Shown piece after piece: positions 16,125 through 22,736 of a DNA stretch of 24,247 bases. How positions within the stretch are numbered: position 1 is the stretch's first letter; the number at the start of each line of letters is the position of its first letter. The translations under genes and the position numbers were made by a program. Below the pieces are notes generated by a model. The model had not been told where the DNA came from. It saw only the letters and a program-made list of their open reading frames with translations, and searched no databases. Origin of the DNA: a bacterium (lineage in GTDB: Bacteria > Acidobacteriota > Blastocatellia > Pyrinomonadales > Pyrinomonadaceae); the NCBI GenBank assembly GCA_029945985.1, contig JAQSDP010000396.1, positions 1 to 24,247 on the forward strand, read 5' to 3'.

Positions 16125-18680
16125 GCCGCTCCAGGCGAAGTAGTATCCCGCAGGCAGCCGTATTTGGTCCTTTATGGCGGCATCCGCTTCGTCGACAAAG
16201 CTCCCGATGTCGCGGCCGCGAACACTGAGCAACACCGTGCCCCGTAATAACCCATTCTCGCTCTGGATCATGGCGGGCCCATCAACTGTGCGTATGGATG
16301 CGAGTTGAGAAAGCGGGATCGAAGCCCCGGCGGAAGTCGTCACCGGGATCCTGCCGATCGCGTCGGGAGTCCCGCGAAACTCGGGCGAATAGCGGACTCT
16401 TACAGGGAAGCGGTTGCGGCCCTCGATCGTGACCGTGAGATTCGACTCGCCGATCCCCTTTTCGATCACGTCCTGGATGGTGCCAACGTCGATCCCGTAG
16501 CGGGCAGCGGTCTGGCGGTCAACGTCGATGTCCAAGTACGGAGCTCCGCCGATCTGCTCCGGATAGACGTCCGCCGCCCCAAGGACGCGTCGAACAACTT
16601 CAGCGATCTCACGCGAGGTTGCCTCCAGTTTCTCGAGATCGTCGCCGTATATCTTGATCCCGACCTGCGACCTGATGCCGGTCGCGAGCATCTCAATACG
16701 ATTGATGATCGGCTGCGTCCAAATATTCGTCACGCCCGGGATCCGCAGAGCCGCATCCATCTCCGCCAAAAGCTTTTCGCGGGTCATACCTGCCCGCCAC
16801 TCGCTTTCGGGCTTCAGGTGGATGACCGTCTCGTTCATGTTGATCGGCGCCGGATCGGTCGAGGTTTCGGCTCGTCCGGCCTTACCGACCGCCCACGCGA
16901 CTTCGGGAAAAGACTGAATGATCTGGTTTTGCTTGCTCATCACGCGGGTGGCTTCATCCAGCGAAATTCCCGGATCTGTAACCGGCATATACATCAGATC
17001 GCCTTCGTTCAGCGGCGGCATGAACTCGCTCCCGATCTGAGTCGCGACCAGCATTGCACCCACGAAAAACACACCTGCAATAACGACGGTCGTGAGGCGA
17101 TTCCTGAGCGCCTTTTCCAATAGCGGTTTGTACACGCTTCGAAGGAATCGCATGATCGGGTTAGCTTCCTCGGGTCGCAACTTGCCCTTCAGAAGAAATC
17201 CGCATAAGACCGGTACAAGCGTGATCGCCATGAAAGCGGCGGCGATCATCGCGAAGGTCTTGGTGAGCGCTAGAGGCTGAAACAGCTTCCCTTCCTGCCC
17301 GGTGAGGGCGAGTACAGGAATAAAGGCGACGATGATGATCGCGGTTGACGAAAATATCGGCCGCCCGATCGTCTTTGTCGCCTCTCTAACTATCTCCCAA
17401 ACGCGCTCCCGGTTCGAGAGGCTCACCCCTTCCTTCTCCAGCGCGCGGTAAGCGTTTTCCGTCACCACGATCCCCGAATCAACGAGGTCCGATACCGCTA
17501 TCGCGATGCCGGCGAGCGACATGATGTTTGAAGTCACGCCCGAGAAATACATGAATAGGAACGAGACAAGAGCGGCGAGCGGAAGCGGGATCGTAACGAT
17601 AAAGATGGACCGGAAGTGCGCCAGGAAGATCAGGTTGACCAGGGTAACGAGAATGAACTCTTCGACCAGCGCGTATTTCAACGTGTCCGCCGTACGGTTG
17701 ATCAGTTCGGTCCGGTCATAAAACGGAACGATCGACACGCCTTCCGGAAGGCCCGGCTTGATCTGTTCGATCTTCTTTTTAACGGCATCTATAGCCTCGA
17801 GTGCGCTGACGCCGTAGCGCATTATCACGACGCCTCCGACGGCCTCCTTACCGTTCTTGTCGAGCGAACCCGTTCGAAAGGCGTTTCCGAGTTTTACCTC
17901 GGCGACATTCTTAACGTAGATCGGCGTTCCATTGCTTGAGCCGACGACGATGTTCTCAACATCGGCAACCGACTCGATCAGCCCGATGCCTCGGACCACA
18001 GCCCACTCGCCCGCCTGCTCGACGACGTTGCCCCCGACGTTGTTGTTCGATCGTTCGACCGCTTCGAGCACGCCTGATAGCGGTAGGCTGTAAGCTCGAA
18101 GCTTGTTCGGATCGACGTCGATCTGATACTGCTGAACAAACCCGCCGACGCTCGCAACCTCCGCTATGCCCGGCGTCGAGCTTAGCTGATACCGAACGAA
18201 CCAATCCTGCAGCGTTCGAAGGTCCCGCAGGCTCATCTTGTCCGATTCCAGCGTGTACCAGAATACTTGGCCAAGGCCGGATGCGTCCGGCCCGAGCGTC
18301 GGCGTCACCCCTTCGGGGAGCTGCCTTTGAACAAGATTGAGGCGTTCGAGTATCCGTGTCCGGGCCCAGTAAAGCTCGACATTATCCTCGAAGATCACGT
18401 TGACCATCGAGAAGCTGAATGCCGAACTTGCCCTCACTGTTCGCACGCCCGGCAGCCCCTGAAGGTTCGTAACCAGTGGGTAAGTTATCTGGTCCTCGAC
18501 TTCTTTTGGCGAGCGCCCAGCCCAATCCGTAAACACGATCACCTGATTATCGGAAAGGTCGGGAATCGCGTCTATCGGCGTCCGCAGTACGGCCCAATAG
18601 CCCGCCGCCGCAATCGCGATATATATCCCGATAACGATGACGCGATTCCTGATCGACCAATCGATGAGCCAGTTGATCAT
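16122..18680 (-). CDS. cusA: CusA, heavy-metal RND efflux pump, N-terminal 852 residues (interrupted gene)
   Basis: CusA exports Cu(I)/Ag(I) using the proton gradient. The protein starts with a membrane helix (about 12-32) and has the heavy-metal RND hallmarks YWARTRILERLN (104-115) and PDASGLGQVFWYTLE. The proton-relay acids Asp401 and Glu408 are in helix 4 (VSDLVDSGIVVTENA). The three periplasmic methionines that bind Cu/Ag in E. coli CusA are all present: Met565 (LMYMPVT), Met615 (APINMNET) and Met664 (NRIEMLATGI). This argues for monovalent copper or silver over zinc or cobalt. Translation ends at a TAG where the family has Gln, cutting off the last membrane segments (found in frame at 15546-16088). 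As sequenced the pump would be truncated and probably inactive unless the stop is read through. It starts 5 nt after the DUF305 gene. Confidence 0.9.
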   Translation of the reverse strand: MINWLIDWSIRNRVIVIGIYIAIAAAGYWAVLRTPIDAIPDLSDNQVIVFTDWAGRSPKEVEDQITYPLVTNLQGLPGVRTVRASSAFSFSMVNVIFEDNVELYWARTRILERLNLVQRQLPEGVTPTLGPDASGLGQVFWYTLESDKMSLRDLRTLQDWFVRYQLSSTPGIAEVASVGGFVQQYQIDVDPNKLRAYSLPLSGVLEAVERSNNNVGGNVVEQAGEWAVVRGIGLIESVADVENIVVGSSNGTPIYVKNVAEVKLGNAFRTGSLDKNGKEAVGGVVIMRYGVSALEAIDAVKKKIEQIKPGLPEGVSIVPFYDRTELINRTADTLKYALVEEFILVTLVNLIFLAHFRSIFIVTIPLPLAALVSFLFMYFSGVTSNIMSLAGIAIAVSDLVDSGIVVTENAYRALEKEGVSLSNRERVWEIVREATKTIGRPIFSSTAIIIVAFIPVLALTGQEGKLFQPLALTKTFAMIAAAFMAITLVPVLCGFLLKGKLRPEEANPIMRFLRSVYKPLLEKALRNRLTTVVIAGVFFVGAMLVATQIGSEFMPPLNEGDLMYMPVTDPGISLDEATRVMSKQNQIIQSFPEVAWAVGKAGRAETSTDPAPINMNETVIHLKPESEWRAGMTREKLLAEMDAALRIPGVTNIWTQPIINRIEMLATGIRSQVGIKIYGDDLEKLEATSREIAEVVRRVLGAADVYPEQIGGAPYLDIDVDRQTAARYGIDVGTIQDVIEKGIGESNLTVTIEGRNRFPVRVRYSPEFRGTPDAIGRIPVTTSAGASIPLSQLASIRTVDGPAMIQSENGLLRGTVLLSVRGRDIGSFVDEADAAIKDQIRLPAGYYFAWSG

Positions 18681-18685
18681 AAGCC

Positions 18686-19324
18686 TTACTTAGTCCAAGC
18701 CTGTTTCCATTGCTCCATCTTTGTGATCTCGCGCGATTGTTCGTTTATGATGCGATCCGCAAGTGTTTTGATCTCGGAGCGCTCGCTCTTTTTTAGCGCC
18801 TGCTCCGCCATCAAGACGGCGCCTTTATGATGCTGCGTCATCATCTCCAGGAATTCCCGGTCCACGTCGACTCCGGCACTCTCGGCCATCTCTGACATCT
18901 TCATTCCGGACATCTCCATGTTCAGAGCGCTCGGTTTTCCGGCGTACCATTGATCCCGCCAACCCTTCATGGTCGCGATCTCCTTTTTTTGGTCCTCGAT
19001 GATCTTCTGCGCAAATGTTTTCAGTTCGGCCCGCTGTGTCTTAGCGATTACGGTCTCCGACATCTTCAGCGCACCATCGTGATGGTGGATCATCGAATCG
19101 ATGAACTGCAGATCGAACGGCTGACTGGAGGCATTAGGATCCGACATTGTCGTCATGTCGTGACCGTTCATATTGGACATGTCGTGGCCCGAGTGATCGG
19201 TAGAACTTGCCGTCGAGTTCGGGGCATTTCCGGAGTTCGCGGCCGGCGGCGTCTGGCATCCGGCCCCGATCGCTGCGGCTGTTAGGATCGCCATTATTCC
19301 CGTGTAGAAAGTTGATCTCTTCAT
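18686..19324 (-). CDS. DUF305 lipoprotein, His/Met-rich ferritin-like fold
   Basis: The 212 residues start with a lipoprotein signal (cleavage before Cys23 in AIGAGC). A His/Met-rich linker (DHSGHDMSNMNGHDMTTM, about 43-60) comes next, then two DUF305 helical repeats. Each repeat carries the family signature: FIDSMIHHHDGALKM (74-88) and FLEMMTQHHKGAVLM (158-172). A Met-rich segment (NMEMSGMKMSEM, 135-146) joins them. DUF305 proteins are frequent in copper and silver resistance clusters, and the paired His and Met residues fit periplasmic metal binding, although no activity is firmly established. It sits 5 nt before cusA and 39 nt after the YtkA-like gene, clearly in the same transcript. Confidence 0.88.
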   Translation of the reverse strand: MKRSTFYTGIMAILTAAAIGAGCQTPPAANSGNAPNSTASSTDHSGHDMSNMNGHDMTTMSDPNASSQPFDLQFIDSMIHHHDGALKMSETVIAKTQRAELKTFAQKIIEDQKKEIATMKGWRDQWYAGKPSALNMEMSGMKMSEMAESAGVDVDREFLEMMTQHHKGAVLMAEQALKKSERSEIKTLADRIINEQSREITKMEQWKQAWTK

Positions 19325-19363
19325 ATTCTCTCCCCGGCGCTCGGTAGGAGTCGCGCCTATATT

Positions 19364-19801
19364 CTATTGGGCCGTCACCGGCAAATTAGCCTTTCCGGAC
19401 CCGGCCGGACCCTGGTACGAGATCTGCGCCTGCCATTCACCCGACATTTCGAGGTCGACGCTGCCCGAGTATATCCCGGGAGTGCCGGTCGTGGTTAGAG
19501 TCGCGGCGTTGTTCATCACGGCCATCGTACCCATTGCGGGCATGTAAAAATTGAGCGACGCCGAGCCCACATCGACCGGTTTGCCGGATTGGTCAGCGAA
19601 TTTTAATGTAACGGTCTGCTTGCCTTTCCGAAGAACGCCGTCGGCGCTCGAAAGGCTTGCCGTCAGGTTGTTGCCCGCGGTACCGCTCTTGATCTCTTTA
19701 CCCGTGGCGGCCGATCCGCTGCCGGCGGTGTCCGTGCGGCCACAAGCGGCGGCAAAAACGGCAATGGAAATAAGTAACGAAATTACTAATGTCTTTTTCA
19801 T
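19364..19801 (-). CDS. YtkA/FixH-like lipoprotein
   Basis: The protein starts at ATG 19801, preceded by AGGAG about 10 nt upstream; a longer frame to 19861 lacks this signal and would add 20 basic residues before the signal peptide. It has 145 residues: a lipoprotein signal with the acylated Cys at 20 (VFAAACGR), a Gly/Ser/Thr linker, then one immunoglobulin-like YtkA domain with VTLKFADQSGKPV and the FYMPAMGTMAVM motif, whose Met residues could contact copper. YtkA-like domains accompany CusB-type adaptors and cupredoxins in metal clusters. It is probably a periplasmic metal-binding accessory, anchored to a membrane. Family assignment rests on the MPxMG pattern and the fold outline. Confidence 0.72.
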   Translation of the reverse strand: MKKTLVISLLISIAVFAAACGRTDTAGSGSAATGKEIKSGTAGNNLTASLSSADGVLRKGKQTVTLKFADQSGKPVDVGSASLNFYMPAMGTMAVMNNAATLTTTGTPGIYSGSVDLEMSGEWQAQISYQGPAGSGKANLPVTAQ

Positions 19802-19908
19802 CAAAATAAGTCTCCTCTTTAAAGTTTGTCGAATTGATTTTAGGGCGCGAGGTACGCACAAAAGTGCGCACGAATCAACGCGCGCCCACTTCGTCGCGAA
19901 ATGCAGAA

Positions 19909-20298
19909 CTAAATTAGAAAGGAATGATGGCGCAGATAGAGCGCGTCAGGAGGGCGTGCGAGCTTCAGCCGATGTCCGAGTAGCTTCAACGGCCGAACTG
20001 TGGAATAAACCGCAAGCGGGAGTACCGGCGAGAATGCTGAATTCGCTGCGGGCGCGATTTCCTTCGACGACGAATCCTGCGAAATTCGATCCGTGTTCTT
20101 CCCCGGAATTTGCGAACTTACGATCGATTCGCAATCTGCCGAACAGCAAGGTGGCGCGGCCAGCGAATCTTTTCCGCTCTTGTCCGGCTTGCAGCAGCTA
20201 TGCGAATCATCATGGTCTTCGAAACAGCCGCACACCCCCGCCCATACCTGACCGGTCAGGGCAAATAATAGCAGCAGCGATGTAACCCATTTCAGCAT
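19909..20298 (-). CDS. Small exported Cys/His-rich protein, first gene of the copper operon
   Basis: The 129 residues begin with a signal peptide (1-20, ending QVWA). A compact cysteine/acid/histidine cluster (residues 23-56) follows: Cys 23, 25, 35, 36, 51, 52 and 56 with EDHDDSH between them. A low-complexity polar stretch follows, ending in RPPDALYLRHHSFLI. I do not recognise a named family; the short C-terminal Leu-Tyr-Leu-x-His-x-x-Phe-Leu-Ile ending recalls small uncharacterised proteins in metal-resistance operons. Seven cysteines in 34 residues suggest a metal-binding or copper-sensing peptide. It is separated from the YtkA-like gene by 107 nt, more than the other operon gaps, so the two may be separable. 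No good ribosome binding site precedes ATG 20298. Confidence 0.62.
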   Translation of the reverse strand: MLKWVTSLLLLFALTGQVWAGVCGCFEDHDDSHSCCKPDKSGKDSLAAPPCCSADCESIVSSQIPGKNTDRISQDSSSKEIAPAANSAFSPVLPLAVYSTVRPLKLLGHRLKLARPPDALYLRHHSFLI

Positions 20299-20308
20299 TC
20301 GCAGACTA

Positions 20309-20338
20309 ATAATGACCGCACCTCTCAGGTCTTGTCAA
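20309..20338 (-). promoter_or_regulatory. Candidate promoter of the copper operon with a palindromic spacer
   Basis: On the minus strand a perfect -35 box TTGACA (20338-20333) is followed, 18 nt later, by CATTAT (20314-20309), a 4/6 match to a -10 box. The spacer contains the perfect inverted repeat ACCT-GAG-AGGT (20330-20320). A dyad in a slightly long spacer is the layout of MerR/CueR-type promoters. The start would fall a few nt before ATG 20298, implying an almost leaderless mRNA. No regulator gene is nearby. Confidence 0.35.
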
Positions 20339-20345
20339 CACCTAA

Positions 20346-20360
20346 AGTCGGCTACCGACT
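20346..20360. promoter_or_regulatory. Perfect inverted repeat upstream of the copper operon promoter
   Basis: AGTCGG-CTA-CCGACT is a perfect 6-bp inverted repeat with a 3-nt centre. It lies 8 bp upstream of the TTGACA -35 box on the minus strand. It could be an operator for the copper operon or the end of an older transcription unit on the plus side. Nothing else in the sequence decides between these. Confidence 0.3.
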
Positions 20361-20411
20361 ACAAGTAATCTTCGGGATCACTCTCCCCAAAACGAATCTG
20401 ACGTTGGTTGC

Positions 20412-21265
20412 GGCGGGTTCACGGACACCGAGAGGATTCACACTTACAGTTCTCTCTCCAGACTCCTGAGCGCAACACAACCCCGAGAGTGGAACTATCA
20501 GTTATCAATACGATCCGACTGGCAATCTGACCCGGAAGACGGATGCTCGGGAGTTCAGACGGATTACATTTACGACGCGTTGACCCGGGCTACCAACCGG
20601 AACTATTCAACGCGCGGCGGAACGCCCGCGAACTATCAGGAATCGCCTAATGTGACCTACATATATGACGACAAAACGAACGCGAAGGGGTAAGCTGGCG
20701 AAGGTTTCGGGCAGCGTCTCTACAACCGAATATCTAGCATTCGGCATGTTAGGACGTGTGACGCGGAGCAAGCGGGTGACGGATGGGTTGAGTATGGCGG
20801 CGGGTCGGACGCGTCGAGGCGGATGACGTACACCTACAACGCGTCGGGAGCTATGGTGGAGCAGCAGTATCCATCCGATCGCGTGGTAAAGAACACTTAC
20901 GATGCTGTCGACGGATCGATTTCGCAGGTTCAATCGAAACGATCTGCAGAGACATATCGAAACTTTGCCCATGGTTTCGTTTATAATTCCGCCGGAGCAG
21001 TTTCATCGATGCGTCTCGGAAACGGCAAGCGGGAGAACACGGTGTTCAACCCGCGTCTTGCAGCCGACGCAGATAGGGATTGGGAATGGTGTGAACTCGA
21101 AGGATCTGTTGAAGCTCGAATACAGTTACGGCTCGACACAGAACAATGGAAACGTGTTGAGCCAGACGATCACGTTTCCGGGTGTGCAAGGCCATTCGTA
21201 CAGAATTACATCTACGACTCGTTGAACCGGCTCGAGAGTGCTGAGGAGAAGCGTTCGGGCTGGTC
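20412..21265 (+). pseudogene. Remnant of an RHS/YD-repeat protein gene, multiply frameshifted
   Basis: Stitching the three plus frames gives a continuous RHS-repeat protein: YSSLSRLLSATQP, SGTISYQYDPTGNLTRKTDA, VQTDYIYDALTRATNRNY, KLAKVSGSVSTTEYLAFG, MTYTYNASGAMVEQQYPS, LQPTQIGIGNG, LEYSYGSTQNNGNVLSQTI and QNYIYDSLNRLESAEEK. The frame is lost at about six places, each by roughly one base: C-run 20481-20484, G-run 20549-20551, G-run 20687-20690, near 20785-20787, TT at 21058-21059, and near 21187-21193. No start codon, signal peptide, core-closing domain or C-terminal toxin is left. RHS proteins are large surface or secreted shells. This piece is an internal portion of about 280 codons, in decay or transferred as a fragment. 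Confidence 0.85.
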
Positions 21266-21268
21266 TAA

Positions 21269-21454
21269 TTGCACTTCGCGACCCTGCTTACACCGGATAT
21301 CGAGAAAGCGATGCTGAAACACACTCCGCTCGGCCGCCTCGGCGACGCGAGCGATATCGCATATGCAGCCCTGTTCCTTTGCTCGCCGGCATCCGAATGG
21401 GTCAGCGGTTAAGTGTTAACAGTGAGCGGCGGGGGCGTGCAAGAGCTCGACTAA
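21269..21454 (+). pseudogene. 3' end of a short-chain dehydrogenase (SDR) gene with an internal stop
   Basis: The frame reads LLTPDIEKAMLKHTPLGRLG, then DIAYAALFLCSPASEWVSG, a TAA at 21410-21412, and VLTVSGGGVQELD before the natural TAA at 21452-21454. This is the conserved C-terminal part of FabG-like SDR enzymes, in which the stop position is normally Gln (SGQVLTVSGG), so CAA has become TAA. The Rossmann fold and catalytic Ser-Tyr-Lys parts are missing. It begins abruptly where the RHS remnant ends, so a deletion or recombination joined the two broken genes. It is not functional. Confidence 0.82.
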
Positions 21455-21487
21455 GTGGGCCGCGGATCTGCGGCGAAGGAGAAAGTT

Positions 21488-22111
21488 ATGGAAGAAACCA
21501 TCAACGACACAGTGCAGCACGACCTCAGCGACGGAGCTCTGGCGAAAGCGGCCATCCTCCCCGGGGTCATCAACGGGGCGCTCAACGGCACTATTCGATG
21601 GTTTACATTCAGCAAGGAAGCACAGATCCAGATCACCGGAGACAGCATCTCCTCGAACGACCTTTCGGTGCTAGGGGTCGCGATGCAAGTCGCTCTGACG
21701 ATCTCGATCATGAGCACAACGATCGCCTACCTGACCTACAAATCTCCCGTCCCTAAACCGAGCTATTTCCCGCGCGTTCTTCTAGTGACGATAAAGCATG
21801 CGTTCTTCGCGTTCGGCATCGGCACGTCTATCGCGATCCTTTGGCATCGAACCTTCGGCACGATCATGGTGTCGCCGGCAGTGGCGACTGCGATGATCAC
21901 CGTGATCGCGGGGCTCGCTTCGTGGTTCGTCTCATGGATGACCCTAGGGAGATCACGAAGGATGCGAACCGCTGATACCCGAATGGCTACGGCAGCGACA
22001 ACGATGAACAGGAAGTATATGGCATTAACGTTGCCCTTCCTTACGGCCGCGGCGGCATCCTGGCCGGTCTTGCCCCGAAACCGCAATCGGCGGCGAGCTT
22101 CGCAGATATGA
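21488..22111 (+). CDS. Uncharacterised membrane protein, probably frameshifted near its end
   Basis: ATG 21488 follows a strong AGGAG at 6-nt distance; a GTG at 21455 is in frame but has no such signal. The first 155 residues look genuine: an acidic N-terminus (MEETINDTVQHDLSDGALAK), a hydrophobic stretch (AAILPGVINGALNG), and three membrane segments (LGVAMQVALTISIMSTTIAYL, the region around IKHAFFAFGIGTSIAILW, and AMITVIAGLASWFVSWM). I do not recognise the family. From about 21945 the frame turns Arg/Met/Thr-rich and unlike a natural tail. One frame over, REITKDANR and a TGA at 21973-21975 make a better ending. I infer a single-base indel around 21945-21955 and a native length of about 162 residues. 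Confidence 0.5.
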   Translation: MEETINDTVQHDLSDGALAKAAILPGVINGALNGTIRWFTFSKEAQIQITGDSISSNDLSVLGVAMQVALTISIMSTTIAYLTYKSPVPKPSYFPRVLLVTIKHAFFAFGIGTSIAILWHRTFGTIMVSPAVATAMITVIAGLASWFVSWMTLGRSRRMRTADTRMATAATTMNRKYMALTLPFLTAAAASWPVLPRNRNRRRASQI

Positions 22112-22404
22112 TGCGGGGCCAGCCGGCACAAAATGCAGCCCCATCGTCGCAAACTGATCCGGCCGCGTTACCAACATCGAGCTTTCGTCGTCAACCGACG
22201 CAGACAGGATCACCGGCAACCGCGGACAATGGCGAAACCGATGGCGCCGGGCCGCAAACGATCCTGGGCGAAATCGTAATCGAGGAACCGTCGCCGGAAT
22301 TCATCGCGGGCATTTCGATCAACGCGGATGGGGTCACTCTTCCTTTGGTGACAGACGAACCGGCTGACAGCGTCGACGTTGAGGAGAAAACCGATGGCGA
22401 GTGA
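22108..22404 (+). CDS. Hypothetical low-complexity protein or 3' part of a broken gene
   Basis: The annotated part is 98 residues: Ala/Pro/Gln/Thr-rich for the first 50, then acidic with ILGEIVIEEPSPEFIAGISI and a strongly acidic end. The same frame is open from 21976, directly after a TGA, and the unread upstream part (YPNGYGSDNDEQEV, then LPYGRGGILAGLAPKPQ) looks as protein-like as the annotated part. The start at 22108 is therefore only the first ATG, with no good ribosome binding site, and the gene may be the end of a longer one truncated by that stop. No family recognised. It overlaps the following small gene by 11 nt. Confidence 0.35.
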   Translation: MMRGQPAQNAAPSSQTDPAALPTSSFRRQPTQTGSPATADNGETDGAGPQTILGEIVIEEPSPEFIAGISINADGVTLPLVTDEPADSVDVEEKTDGE

Positions 22405-22660
22405 AACGATCGACTGGAAAGAATGGCTTACGTCCTTTCGCCCGCGGGACAAGAGCAGATCATCGACTTCATCCAGCAAGCTCGCGAGCAACGCGGAGCT
22501 TCGGCTCGGGCGAAGAGCGCGTCGCGTCCTGGCCGGTGCTTGGAAACAGACTTACTGGATACAGTGTTCCGCTCCTCGGTTGGAGCCGGTTGACCAATAT
22601 GACGGTGAAGCCCACGAGGGGCTCCACCCCTATTATGGACACAGCATGCCGGATGGCTGA
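22394..22660 (+). CDS. Hypothetical small protein, possibly frameshifted
   Basis: ATG 22394 has a strong ribosome binding site (GAGGAG, 8 nt spacing) and overlaps the previous gene by 11 nt, which suggests a formerly coupled pair. The 88 residues start MASETIDWKEWLTSF and then become rich in Arg and Ser. In the neighbouring frame from about 22425 the same DNA reads VLSPAGQEQIIDFIQQAREQRG, a more convincing amphipathic helix, until a TGA shortly after 22590. One frameshift near 22430 would join the good start to that frame. Function unknown. No gene is seen between its end and 22737. Confidence 0.35.
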   Translation: MASETIDWKEWLTSFRPRDKSRSSTSSSKLASNAELRLGRRARRVLAGAWKQTYWIQCSAPRLEPVDQYDGEAHEGLHPYYGHSMPDG

Positions 22661-22736
22661 GTCCATAAGTTACGTCCTTCATAGCGGCCACCTTCCGCTC
22701 TGAGTTGGTTTACATAGCACTGGCTCTTTTTCCAGC

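Noticed and set aside
16305..17123. A 272-codon open frame on the plus strand inside cusA
   Set aside because: It lies opposite highly conserved CusA sequence, is rich in Arg, Asp and His, and has no recognisable motif. It is a shadow frame.
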